Position numbers and translations under genes: made by a program
Notes under the pieces: generated by a model
Databases searched by the model: none
Told to the model about the DNA's origin: nothing
What the model saw: the letters and a program-made list of their open reading frames with translations, nothing else
Shown here: piece after piece, positions 52,471 to 60,627 of the stretch
Layout of the letters: each line of letters opens with the position of its first letter
How positions within the stretch are numbered: position 1 is the stretch's first letter
Source: Actinomycetes bacterium
GTDB taxonomy: Bacteria > Auribacterota > JAJCYG01
Assembly (NCBI GenBank): GCA_029263055.1
Contig: JAJCYG010000036.1
Location: 102,912 to 166,911, forward strand
Direction: 5' to 3'
DNA: 64,000 bases

Positions 52471-53976
52471 TTGAGTGAGGTTGTTATTAAAAGGGCGTGC
52501 TTTGTATTTATTTTTATTTTTCTGTTTGTTCAAATTCATCTCTCAGTAAAAGGTCCAGGCATGTTTCTTTCGCCTGTTTCCGTACTCAATCTTGCTCAAC
52601 CTGAATTTAATAGAGAGGCAACATCTCAGCTGATTGCTTTTGAAGCGTTGATTATTTTTTTGCAAGATTACAGATCTTTAAATGCCTATAATTCAGGTCG
52701 TATTCAAAAGATCGATCGAATGAAATATAGGCAAAGAGCTATTAAGGCAAGAGAAATGCTTGTAAAAGAAAACCCTTTAATTGTTGCTCGAGTTGTTTTT
52801 TTGCTAATTCGTTATTTAGAAGGTGTCTATGTTGAAAAGAAAAACGAATTTGAAGAGACAGAGCAAGCACTCCGTTTTAATGAGGGTAATATTGGGGTTG
52901 AGGGTGTAGAGAAAGTAAATCCTTGGGCCGTTGAAATTCCTTCAAAGTATAAAGATGATATTGAAGGTTTGTTTGAGGATATAAAGGTTTTAGATGATCG
53001 ATCGATTGTTTCGTTATGGGATGAAGAGGATTGGGCAGAGGAATATGACAAGTTTGAAGAGGTGTTAGATCGAGTAGAAGAATATCAATCTTTACTGATA
53101 AAAACAGTGGGTCGATTAGGTTTCCTCTTTATTGAAAACTTTATTCGAGTCTGTGAAGGGGAGCAAATCGATCGACTTTCTAAAAATAGTCCACAAGCAA
53201 GAATGATGGTAGAAGATATTGCCCAAAGAGTAGAAGCTGATAGCCAAGAATGGATAGGGCTGATTTATGAAGGCAATTTACATAAAGACCCTTTAATTGG
53301 ATTCAGTACGTTTGGTTCTAAGCTCATTGAAAGAGAGTCTGATGAGTTGTTTAATTCTTTAAACCTTCAAGGGGTTGTTTCAGTCTCTGATCTATGGCCT
53401 CAATTTGAAAAAGAGGCCTCTCTGCAGCAGCGTTACCTCCAAATGCTCCTTTTGCGTTATCTGCTTGAACGGGGTGGGGTTCGGTCTGGACTGAAAAGAG
53501 AGTCAATACAGCTAAATTCTATTAAAAAAGTGAGCTTACTCCAGCAAAAGAAGATTATTCGTTATTTGGAAGGGGTTCTTGAGATTTCAGATGATGTTTT
53601 TTTGATTCATGAGACTCTTTTAATTTATTCAAAGATAGATGAGATTCCTCCAGAAATAAGAAATAAAAAAATTATTGGATATATGCGTAAATCACTTAAG
53701 AGTGTTGAAAATATTAAATTGCGCGCTTTTGTTGCGCTACGCTTTATTCCTTATTTGTCTATTCGTGATGCGGTTTTGATAAAAAGAGGCGTCCAGATTG
53801 TTTTTCAAGAAGAAGTTGTTGAGGCAAGCAATGTTTTGTCTTTATTGCAAAGTAGAAGACAAACTATTTACTCGCCTTCTCAAGTAGAAATTATAAAATT
53901 GATTTGTGATTCTCCTTATAAGTTTAAAACAAAAATGAGAACTGCTTTTAGAAAAGAAATTTTAAATTCTCTTTAA
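52471..53976 (+). CDS. Exported all-helical protein of unknown function (about 500 aa)
   Basis: The N-terminus is hydrophobic (ACFVFIFIFLFVQIHLSV), followed by MFLSPVSVLNLAQPEF; the rest is helical and charged, with HEAT-like character in the last third. Family not recognised. The start codon is unclear. TTG 52471 is the first possible start but lacks a Shine-Dalgarno, while ATT 52486 (giving KRACFVFIF) has GTGAGG five bases upstream; ATT starts are rare. A GTG at 52475 opens another frame with a signal-like peptide that stops after 24 codons. It precedes another exported unknown protein and shares the post-signal SP motif with the kinases. Confidence 0.65.
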   Translation: MSEVVIKRACFVFIFIFLFVQIHLSVKGPGMFLSPVSVLNLAQPEFNREATSQLIAFEALIIFLQDYRSLNAYNSGRIQKIDRMKYRQRAIKAREMLVKENPLIVARVVFLLIRYLEGVYVEKKNEFEETEQALRFNEGNIGVEGVEKVNPWAVEIPSKYKDDIEGLFEDIKVLDDRSIVSLWDEEDWAEEYDKFEEVLDRVEEYQSLLIKTVGRLGFLFIENFIRVCEGEQIDRLSKNSPQARMMVEDIAQRVEADSQEWIGLIYEGNLHKDPLIGFSTFGSKLIERESDELFNSLNLQGVVSVSDLWPQFEKEASLQQRYLQMLLLRYLLERGGVRSGLKRESIQLNSIKKVSLLQQKKIIRYLEGVLEISDDVFLIHETLLIYSKIDEIPPEIRNKKIIGYMRKSLKSVENIKLRAFVALRFIPYLSIRDAVLIKRGVQIVFQEEVVEASNVLSLLQSRRQTIYSPSQVEIIKLICDSPYKFKTKMRTAFRKEILNSL

Positions 53977-53982
53977 TTTTAT

Positions 53983-54011
53983 TTGACTCAAAGGTTTTGT
54001 TTTAGTATTTC
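53983..54011 (+). promoter_or_regulatory. Candidate promoter for a leaderless mRNA
   Basis: TTGACT (53983-53988), 17-base spacer, TATTTC (54006-54011), then 6 bases to ATG 54018. No Shine-Dalgarno; the -10 lacks the final T. Confidence 0.4.
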
Positions 54012-54017
54012 ATTTTA

Positions 54018-54761
54018 ATGCATCAACACCTGGGGGCTTTTCTACTTCTACTCATCTTGTCTTTTAATTCTTCTGTTTGGGCCATTTCACCGCAAAGCCA
54101 AATCCAATCAAATTGGTTTCAGATTGAAAACAGGTTAAATCAGTTTGCTCGCCAATCGCCAAGAGTGGGAGAGATTGATCTTAAATGGGTTGACTGGGAT
54201 CATCCGTTGATGTTTCAGAGAAATAGAGGGCTTTTAGGCCAAGTGATTGAACGGTTTGATTTGCCCCATGATTGGTGTTTTTTTTATGTGATTCGATCTC
54301 GTTCAGATGATGAATTGAGCCTTGTTATTTATAAGGATTATTCTTATTTGCCTCAACAAGACGGTTCATTACTCCTTTCAGAGGATCCTGTAGATCGTGA
54401 TGAGTCTTTATTCTCAAAAATTGATTTTATGGCGTGGAAAGTTCCTATTTTAAAGAAAGGTGTGGTGCGTCATCCTAAATTGAAAGGGTTTCGTTACCTT
54501 GTTTTTCCTTCTATTAATGAAATGATTGTGTTTGAAAAACGAAAAAATCCTCAGTATCCTGCCTTGGTTCGGCTTGCTACTTCATTAGGTTTAAAGAAAG
54601 GCCTGATTCCTGTGGACCTTAGGGTTGAGTGGCTTCTGCCTGAAGAGCATGTTTCTTTCAGTAGATCTTTTAGAAAAGAAGGAAGTCAGTTATTTATAAA
54701 TGTGCTTAAGCCACATTCTTTGCCTGATCTCTTTAATCAATTGTTTGAGCAGTCGCTTTAA
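54018..54761 (+). CDS. Exported protein of unknown function (247 aa)
   Basis: A signal peptide (QHLGAFLLLLILSFNSSVWA) is followed by ISPQSQIQSNWFQIENRL. The mature part is rich in aromatic, Asp and basic residues (WVDWDHPLMFQRN, DLPHDWCFFYVIRS) and looks like a single alpha/beta domain. No family recognised. It lies 41 bases after the 501-residue exported protein. Its stop overlaps the convergent lipoprotein stop in the palindrome TTAA (54758-54761). Confidence 0.65.
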   Translation: MHQHLGAFLLLLILSFNSSVWAISPQSQIQSNWFQIENRLNQFARQSPRVGEIDLKWVDWDHPLMFQRNRGLLGQVIERFDLPHDWCFFYVIRSRSDDELSLVIYKDYSYLPQQDGSLLLSEDPVDRDESLFSKIDFMAWKVPILKKGVVRHPKLKGFRYLVFPSINEMIVFEKRKNPQYPALVRLATSLGLKKGLIPVDLRVEWLLPEEHVSFSRSFRKEGSQLFINVLKPHSLPDLFNQLFEQSL

Positions 54762-56017
54762 GGTTGGATAAGGGAATTAACTTCTTCGCAAAGTTTATCT
54801 AGCATGGTGTCTATCTCTTCTTCTGAGTCAATTGCATCTAAAATATTTTTTTCAAGTGTGGTCATGATTCTTTCGATTTGAGGGATGGCTGAAAATGTTT
54901 TTACATCTTGAAGTTGATTCTCAAATATTTTTATATAAATAGGGTTAGTAAAGGCAGTTGGTTTTTCCCATGCCGCTTTTACTGCTGGCAAAGCTGACAC
55001 AGCTTGAAACCAAGATGCTTGATTTTCTGGGCGGGATAAAAATTCTAGAAATCGCCATGCTCCTTCTTTATTTTTACAGGAATTAAACATGACAAAGTTG
55101 GAGCCTCCGAAATAAGAGGTGCCGTATACTTTTTTAGGTAGAGTCGCCATTCCCCATAAATAACTCTTTTCAGAAAGTTCTTTTCTTAGGATGGTGACAT
55201 ACCAGGGACCTGCAATGGTCATGGCGCATCGACCATTTAAAAAAGAATCAATGGCATCGCTCTCTTTAGGTAGAACATAGCCATCACGAAAAAGATTGAT
55301 ATAAAATCTTAAGGCTTCTCTTTCACGTTTTCCGCACAGAGTGGTGGCGGTTAAGGTTGAGTTAAAAAGGCTTCCTCCGTTTTGCCAAACAAAAGGGGCA
55401 ATTGTTTTGGCGTCAAAAGAAGAGAGGGAAAGGCCGTAAGTATCGGTTTGGCCATCTTCGTCTTGATCTTCGGTTAAGAGTTGTGCTGTTTCTCTAAGTT
55501 CTTCCCATGTTTGAGGAGGTTTTACAATCCCTTTTGCTTTTAAGAGGTCTTTTCTATAAAAGAGGAGTCGTGTTTCAAAGTACCACGGAATGCCGTAAAG
55601 TTTTCCATCAATGACATTGGTTTGCCATGGGCCATTAAAAAAGTTTTCTTTAGAGAGTTCTGAAGACATAAAAACAAAGTTGTCTAAGGGCGCAAGGGTT
55701 TCGGTTGCGGCAAATTCAGCTGTCCAGGTGGTTCCTATTTGGCAGAGGTCAGGTGTGCCTCCATCATTGATGGCTGAAAGGATTCGGTCTCGCGCTACTT
55801 CCCAATCCATTTTAACAATGTCGAGTGTGATGTCTGGATTGGCTCGTTCAAAGTCTTGAGCGATTAATGATATTTTGTTTCCCTCACTCCCAACGGTCCA
55901 TATGGTTAATCGAATTGTTTCAGGGGAGAGAACCTTTCCTTTACAGGAGAGGGGGGCAAATGCCAGGAAAAAGAGCAAAACAGGGTATAAAAGGCGAAAT
56001 AGGGTCTGTCTCATCAT
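54758..56017 (-). CDS. Extracellular solute (sugar)-binding lipoprotein, second copy
   Basis: A 419-residue family 1 binding protein. The signal ends in the lipobox LAFAPLSC. Family features: TIRLTIWTVGSEGNKISLIAQDFERANPDI, TPDLCQIGTTWTAEFA, YRKDLLKAKGI, TWEELRETAQLLTEDQDEDGQTDTYGLS, AMTIAGPWYV and FGGSNFVMF. No transporter permease or ATPase lies beside it, so like the one at 46 kb it is an orphan binding protein. The start is taken at the tandem ATG at 56017/56014 because a minus-strand promoter ends 7 bases before it. Divergent from the biotin operon. Confidence 0.88.
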   Translation of the reverse strand: MMRQTLFRLLYPVLLFFLAFAPLSCKGKVLSPETIRLTIWTVGSEGNKISLIAQDFERANPDITLDIVKMDWEVARDRILSAINDGGTPDLCQIGTTWTAEFAATETLAPLDNFVFMSSELSKENFFNGPWQTNVIDGKLYGIPWYFETRLLFYRKDLLKAKGIVKPPQTWEELRETAQLLTEDQDEDGQTDTYGLSLSSFDAKTIAPFVWQNGGSLFNSTLTATTLCGKREREALRFYINLFRDGYVLPKESDAIDSFLNGRCAMTIAGPWYVTILRKELSEKSYLWGMATLPKKVYGTSYFGGSNFVMFNSCKNKEGAWRFLEFLSRPENQASWFQAVSALPAVKAAWEKPTAFTNPIYIKIFENQLQDVKTFSAIPQIERIMTTLEKNILDAIDSEEEIDTMLDKLCEEVNSLIQP

Positions 56018-56024
56018 ATAAGTA

Positions 56025-56053
56025 AAGATAACAGTTTGGAGTTCATTTGTCAT
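56025..56053 (-). promoter_or_regulatory. Candidate promoter for a leaderless binding-protein mRNA
   Basis: Minus strand: ATGACA (56048-56053), 17-base spacer, TATCTT (56025-56030), 7 bases to ATG 56017. No Shine-Dalgarno. It overlaps the -35/spacer region of the divergent biotin promoter. Confidence 0.45.
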
Positions 56054-56064
56054 TCTGATAAAAT
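56036..56064 (+). promoter_or_regulatory. Candidate promoter of the biotin operon
   Basis: TTGGAG (56036-56041), 17-base spacer, TAAAAT (56059-56064). Transcription would start near 56071, inside the BirA operator, which is the expected geometry for repression. Confidence 0.55.
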
Positions 56065-56095
56065 TGTTAACCAATAGTACTAAATAGGTTGACAA
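56064..56095 (+). promoter_or_regulatory. BirA (biotin repressor) operator
   Basis: TTGTTAACC (56064-56072), 14-base spacer, GGTTGACAA (56087-56095). The half-sites are inverted repeats (8 of 9 bases) and match the known BirA box TTGTTAACC-N14/15-GGTTAACAA. It sits directly ahead of the SDR-KAS-bioF-bioA-bioD genes, so these are predicted to be repressed when biotin is plentiful. Confidence 0.9.
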
Positions 56096-56109
56096 TAGGT
56101 GGAGCTAGG

Positions 56110-56802
56110 GTGAAAAAAGTTTTGATAGTGGGGTCAAGTGGAGGGATTGGATCTAAATTATCCATTAAGTTCGATTCAAGTGGATGGAAGTCTGCTTCTT
56201 TATCTAGAAAAATAGATGAAAGTGGGGGACGCCTCCTTGCTCTAGAGGTCGATCTTTCAGATAGTGCCCAGGTGGAAAAAGCAATCAAGCGCTTAAAGCA
56301 GGAGGGCATTGTCTTAGATGCCCTAATTTTTGCTGCGGGGCAGGTTCAAGATAAGCTTTTGCTAAAAATGAGTGAAGCAGAATGGGACGAAGTGGTGGCG
56401 GTTAATTTAAAGGCTGTTTGGGCGCTCATGTGTGGAGTGGCTCCTTTGCTTTCAGGGGGTGGCCACATTGTTCTGCTGGGATCTGGAGCGGGTGTGACTG
56501 GAAAAGAGGGACAAGTCAATTATTCCGCGGCTAAAGCAGGGCTGATTGGTTTGAGTAAGTCTGCAGCTAAAGAATGGGGAGAGCAGAACATTCGATGCAA
56601 TGTGGTGTTGCCTGGTTTTTTGCGCACAAACATGACTGCTCATCTTTCAGAAAAACAAGTTTCAGAATATGAGGCAAACAACGTGTTAAAGCGTTTAGGG
56701 AGTGTGGATGAAGTTGCGGAATTTATTTATTTTTTGTGCAGCACTAAAAATATTTCAGGCCAAGTGTTTAATTTAGACTCACGGATTTTACCTACTTTTT
56801 AA
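56110..56802 (+). CDS. Short-chain dehydrogenase/3-oxoacyl-reductase (FabG-like) of the biotin operon
   Basis: A 230-residue Rossmann-fold SDR: nucleotide loop VGSSGGIGSKL, LEVDLSD, FAAGQVQ at the NAG position, catalytic Ser in LLGSGAGVTG, YSAAKAG with Tyr and Lys, and INVVLPG-like CNVVLPGFLRTNMT, typical of FabG. The start is GTG 56110 with GGTGGAG upstream; an in-frame TTG at 56089 lies inside the BirA operator. Being first in a BirA-controlled operon and coupled to a KAS gene, it probably reduces a 3-oxoacyl intermediate in making the pimeloyl chain. That role is inferred. Confidence 0.82.
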   Translation: MKKVLIVGSSGGIGSKLSIKFDSSGWKSASLSRKIDESGGRLLALEVDLSDSAQVEKAIKRLKQEGIVLDALIFAAGQVQDKLLLKMSEAEWDEVVAVNLKAVWALMCGVAPLLSGGGHIVLLGSGAGVTGKEGQVNYSAAKAGLIGLSKSAAKEWGEQNIRCNVVLPGFLRTNMTAHLSEKQVSEYEANNVLKRLGSVDEVAEFIYFLCSTKNISGQVFNLDSRILPTF

Positions 56803-57989
56803 TGATGAAAAAACGTGTGGTGGTTTCGGGTATTGGTTTGGTCTCCCCTTTAGGTTCTGACAACACTCTTTTTTGGAAAAAGGTTGTTGAAGGAGACTCG
56901 GGAATCAAACCTGTTTGCGATCCTGATTTAGACTCTCTTCAATTAGCAGGGTTGGCTCGTGTCCAAGATTTTTCTCCAAAGCCAAAATGGATTGAGTATG
57001 ACCGCCAAATTCAGTTTGCGCTTCAAGCGGCTGAGCTTGCTTATTGCGATGCAAAGTTAAGTAAAGAGAACAATCCTTATCAACGAAGTGTGTATCTTTC
57101 TTCCAGCAAAGGAGGGGTACTTTCTTTAGATCAGTCAAACGCTAAAAATTTTATGTTTAATTTTTTGAATTGTACCCCTTCATCAAAAGTCGCAGAAGCA
57201 TTGGAATGTAAAGGTGAGGTGTTGAATTTTGTCTCTGCCTGTGCATCTGGGGCACATGCCATTACCATGGCTGCTCGTCGGGTAGAAGCCTCTCCAGATT
57301 CGATTGTTTTAGCAGGAAGTACAGAGGCCTCGCTCAGTAAATTGATTTTAGCCGGCTTTAAAAATATGGGGGTCTTAGCGGATAATGAAAAATATTCCCC
57401 TGTTGAAGCCTTTAAACCTTTTGATCAAAAGCGTTCTGGTTTTGTTGCGGGTGAAGGAGCGGCTTTGTTGGTGATTGAAAGTTTAGAGTCTGCGCAAAAA
57501 AGAGGCGCGCCTATTTACGCTGAAATAAGTGGGGGTGCGTTTGGTGGAGACAGCAGTCATCTCACTCGATTTGACAGCACAGGAGAATCAGTGAGCCGAA
57601 CAGTGCAGCAAGCTTTAAGCCATTCCAATCTTTCTCTTTCTGATGTTGATGTGATTAATTTGCATGGAACCGCGACCAAAGAAAATGATCGGATGGAGAC
57701 TCAAGCCATTAAAAATACGTGGAAAAAAAACAGACTTCCTTATTTAAATGCAACCAAACCAATCACAGGTCATTTGTTGGGTGCCTCAGGTGCGATTGAA
57801 GCAGTCATTTCTGTTTTATCTCTGTTTCATCAATCGATTCCTCCTACTTTAAATTGGGAAGATCCTGATCCACTTTGTGACTTGCCAATGAGTATAGAGC
57901 GGGGGAGAAAAGAAGCGATTCAAACAGCAATGAGTCTCTCCTATGGGTTTGGAGGCCACATTGGTGCTTTGGTCTTTAAACAGCTATAA
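56802..57989 (+). CDS. Beta-ketoacyl-ACP synthase (FabF-like) of the biotin operon
   Basis: A 395-residue thiolase-fold condensing enzyme with the KAS II triad: Cys in VSACASGAHA, His in HGTATKENDRME and His in TGHLLGASGA. Other family parts are VVSGIGLVSPLG and FDQKRSGFVAGEGA. It starts one base inside the SDR stop (TAATG). A dedicated FabF-like enzyme next to bioF suggests a separate elongation route to pimeloyl-ACP or -CoA, as neither bioC/bioH, bioW nor bioI is present here. Confidence 0.87.
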   Translation: MMKKRVVVSGIGLVSPLGSDNTLFWKKVVEGDSGIKPVCDPDLDSLQLAGLARVQDFSPKPKWIEYDRQIQFALQAAELAYCDAKLSKENNPYQRSVYLSSSKGGVLSLDQSNAKNFMFNFLNCTPSSKVAEALECKGEVLNFVSACASGAHAITMAARRVEASPDSIVLAGSTEASLSKLILAGFKNMGVLADNEKYSPVEAFKPFDQKRSGFVAGEGAALLVIESLESAQKRGAPIYAEISGGAFGGDSSHLTRFDSTGESVSRTVQQALSHSNLSLSDVDVINLHGTATKENDRMETQAIKNTWKKNRLPYLNATKPITGHLLGASGAIEAVISVLSLFHQSIPPTLNWEDPDPLCDLPMSIERGRKEAIQTAMSLSYGFGGHIGALVFKQL

Positions 57990-58015
57990 TAAAGTAGGAC
58001 AAAAAGGAACCCCTT

Positions 58016-59176
58016 ATGGAATTTTTAAGTGAAGAGCTTGCTGAGTTAGAAAAGAATGGGTTGTACCGCCGATTACGTATGATTACAAGCAGCCAAGAAG
58101 CACAAGTTTCAATTGCAGGTAAAAAATATCTCTCTTTTTGTTCCAATAATTATCTTGGTTTGGCCAACCATCCTCAAGTGGTTGAAGCAGCTGTGAGAGC
58201 CACGCAAGAGTATGGGTGTGGAGCCGGTGCTTCAAGATTGATTTCAGGAACCATGCAACTGCACACTGAACTTGAAGATCGCTTGGCTCAGTTTGAAGAA
58301 AAATCATCTGCCATTGTTTTTACAACAGGCTATTGTGCTAACGTTGGTTCGATTACATCGCTGATGAATGAAGAAGACACGATTATTTTAGACAAACTCA
58401 ATCATGCCTCTATTGTGGATGCGGCGCGACTTTGTCGAGCAAAACTTCAAGTTTATCCTCATAAAGATATGAATCGATTGGAAGAAATTTTAAAGCGGAG
58501 TAAACAATTTCGTCGCCGTTTGATTGTGACAGATGGAGTCTTTAGTATGGATGGTGACATGGCTCCTCTGCCAGAGATTGTTGATCTTGCTCGAAAATAT
58601 GAAGCCTACACAATGGTTGATGAAGCGCATTCAACTGGAGTGATCGGTGAAAAGGGAAGAGGGGTTGCCGAGTTTTATAATGTAGAAGATAAAGTCGACA
58701 TTATAATGGGAACTTTGAGCAAAGCATTAGGCTCTTTAGGTGGGTTTGTAGTTGGGGACACCTCTTTAGTTGAATTCTTAAAAAACAAAGCCCGCAGTTT
58801 TATTTATACAACAGCTCTTCCTCCAGGAGTCTGTATGGCTGCGATTGCTGCTCTTGATATTGTGCAAGGAGATGTGAGTTATCGTAAGCAATATTTGGAT
58901 AAAGTTGCTTACTTGAAACAGAACTTAGAAAAATTAGATTTTGATTTAATGGGATCTGAAACGCAAATTATACCGGTTTTGATTAAAGATGCAGTTAAAA
59001 CAATGGAAATTTCAAAGTTTCTTTATGAAAAAGGAGTCTTAATTCCTGGTATTCGAATTCCTACCGTTCCAAAAGATACGAATCGCCTTCGAATCTCTTT
59101 GATGGCATCCCACACAAAAGATGATATTGATCATCTTTTAAATTTAATGACTGAGATCAGAAAAAAATTCTTCTAA
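58016..59176 (+). CDS. bioF: 8-amino-7-oxononanoate synthase BioF
   Basis: A 386-residue PLP enzyme that condenses pimeloyl thioester with alanine. Motifs: SFCSNNYLGLANHP, ASRLISGTMQLH, VDEAHSTGVIGEKGRG, and the PLP lysine in IMGTLSKALGSLGGFV. The gene family also includes 2-amino-3-ketobutyrate CoA ligase, but the bio context settles it. AAAAGGAA precedes ATG 58016, and bioA starts at the last base of its stop. Confidence 0.92.
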   Translation: MEFLSEELAELEKNGLYRRLRMITSSQEAQVSIAGKKYLSFCSNNYLGLANHPQVVEAAVRATQEYGCGAGASRLISGTMQLHTELEDRLAQFEEKSSAIVFTTGYCANVGSITSLMNEEDTIILDKLNHASIVDAARLCRAKLQVYPHKDMNRLEEILKRSKQFRRRLIVTDGVFSMDGDMAPLPEIVDLARKYEAYTMVDEAHSTGVIGEKGRGVAEFYNVEDKVDIIMGTLSKALGSLGGFVVGDTSLVEFLKNKARSFIYTTALPPGVCMAAIAALDIVQGDVSYRKQYLDKVAYLKQNLEKLDFDLMGSETQIIPVLIKDAVKTMEISKFLYEKGVLIPGIRIPTVPKDTNRLRISLMASHTKDDIDHLLNLMTEIRKKFF

Positions 59177-60627
59177 TGAAATCAAAAACTAAGAAATTGA
59201 TTCAAAAAGACAAGAAATATGTGTGGCATCCTTTTACTCAAATGCAGTCTTGGGAAAAAGAACCGATCTTAGTGATTGAAGAGGGAAAAGGTTCTTATTT
59301 AAAGGATACCGAGGGAAATTGGTATTTGGATGGGGTCTCTTCCTTATGGGTAAATGTGCATGGGCACCGAAAAAAAGAAATTGATAAAGCGCTTAACAAG
59401 CAGATCAAAAAACTAGCTCATTCAACATTGCTTGGACTTGGAAGTGAAAGCTCCATTGAATTGGCTGAGAAAATTATTGAAGTGGCACCCAAAGGATTGT
59501 CGCGTGTGTTTTATTCTGATTCAGGTTCTACGGCTGTTGAAATTGCGTTAAAAATCGCCTTTCAATATTGGCAGCAAAAAGATTCAGGGCAGTATAAGAA
59601 AAAGAAAAAATTTCTCAACTTAACCAATGCCTATCATGGCGATACCCTTGGTGCTGTGAGTGTCGGGGGGATGGATCTTTTTCATCAAGTCTATTCCTCG
59701 TTATTATTTGAATCCTTTCAAGCTCCTTCTCCACATTGTTATCGATGCAAGCTGACTCCTTTAAAAGCAAACAATTCAAGTCTTCGCGTTTCAGGTAATT
59801 TAGCCAGTCAAAATCCACCGGCTAAAAAAGTCTGTGCGTGGCAATGTGCTGATAAAATGGAGCAACTGATTAAAAAGCATCATCGTGAGTTAGCTGCTGT
59901 GATTGTGGAGCCTTTAATGCAAGGGGCTGCAGGGATGCATTTGGCACCTCCTGGTTTTCTTAAAAAAGTGCGTCAACTTTGCACCCGTTATAATGTGTTA
60001 TTGATTGTGGATGAGGTGGCAACTGGTTTTGGCCGCACAGGTAAGATGTTTGCTTGTGAGCACGAGAATGTGAAGCCTGATTTAATGGCTGTGGCTAAAG
60101 GGCTGACAGGGGGCTACTTACCTCTTGCCGCCACCCTTGCGACTGAGCGCGTGTATAATGTATTTAAGGGAAAATATAGCGATTTAAAGACTTTTTTCCA
60201 TGGGCATACCTATACAGGGAATGCTTTAGCAAGTGCTGCAGCTGTGAAGAATTTAGAGCTTTTTAAGAAAGAAAAAGTGCTTAAAAAGCTGCAGCCAAAA
60301 ATTGAGCTCATGGAAAAAGAGCTTTTAGATTTTGAATCGTTAGATTCCGTAGGCGAAGTTCGCCAAGCAGGAATGATGGTGGGGATAGAGTTAATTAAAA
60401 ACAAACAGAGAAAAGTCTCTTTTCCATGGGAAGAAAAAATGGGTATGCGCGTTTGTGAAGAAGCACGGCAGTTGGGTGCAATTTTAAGGCCTTTGGGTAA
60501 TACAATTATTTTAATGCCTCCCTTATCTATTTCAAAAAAAGAATTGAGGAATTTACTGAAGATTACCTACCGATCTATTTTAAAGGTGTGTGATTCTTCA
60601 ACTAAAGAAAATGGATTTCACACGTAA
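59176..60627 (+). CDS. bioA: Adenosylmethionine-8-amino-7-oxononanoate aminotransferase BioA
   Basis: A 483-residue class III aminotransferase that converts 8-amino-7-oxononanoate to 7,8-diaminopelargonate. It carries VWHPFTQMQSW at the start, YSDSGSTAVEIALK, YHGDTLGAVSVGG, VDEVATGFGRTGKMFACEH and the PLP lysine in AVAKGLTGGYLPLAATL. A four-Cys insertion (HCYRCKL...CAWQC) is like that of Bacillus-type BioA but with a longer linker. The end overlaps the next gene. Confidence 0.92.
   Translation: MKSKTKKLIQKDKKYVWHPFTQMQSWEKEPILVIEEGKGSYLKDTEGNWYLDGVSSLWVNVHGHRKKEIDKALNKQIKKLAHSTLLGLGSESSIELAEKIIEVAPKGLSRVFYSDSGSTAVEIALKIAFQYWQQKDSGQYKKKKKFLNLTNAYHGDTLGAVSVGGMDLFHQVYSSLLFESFQAPSPHCYRCKLTPLKANNSSLRVSGNLASQNPPAKKVCAWQCADKMEQLIKKHHRELAAVIVEPLMQGAAGMHLAPPGFLKKVRQLCTRYNVLLIVDEVATGFGRTGKMFACEHENVKPDLMAVAKGLTGGYLPLAATLATERVYNVFKGKYSDLKTFFHGHTYTGNALASAAAVKNLELFKKEKVLKKLQPKIELMEKELLDFESLDSVGEVRQAGMMVGIELIKNKQRKVSFPWEEKMGMRVCEEARQLGAILRPLGNTIILMPPLSISKKELRNLLKITYRSILKVCDSSTKENGFHT

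Noticed and set aside
56089..56109. In-frame TTG 56089 as start of the SDR
   Set aside because: It lies within the BirA operator; GTG 56110 has a ribosome site and gives the standard Rossmann start.
59735..59855. Cys-rich insertion of BioA as a novel zinc site
   Set aside because: Bacillus-type BioA proteins carry a comparable CYRC...C...C segment; only the linker is longer here.
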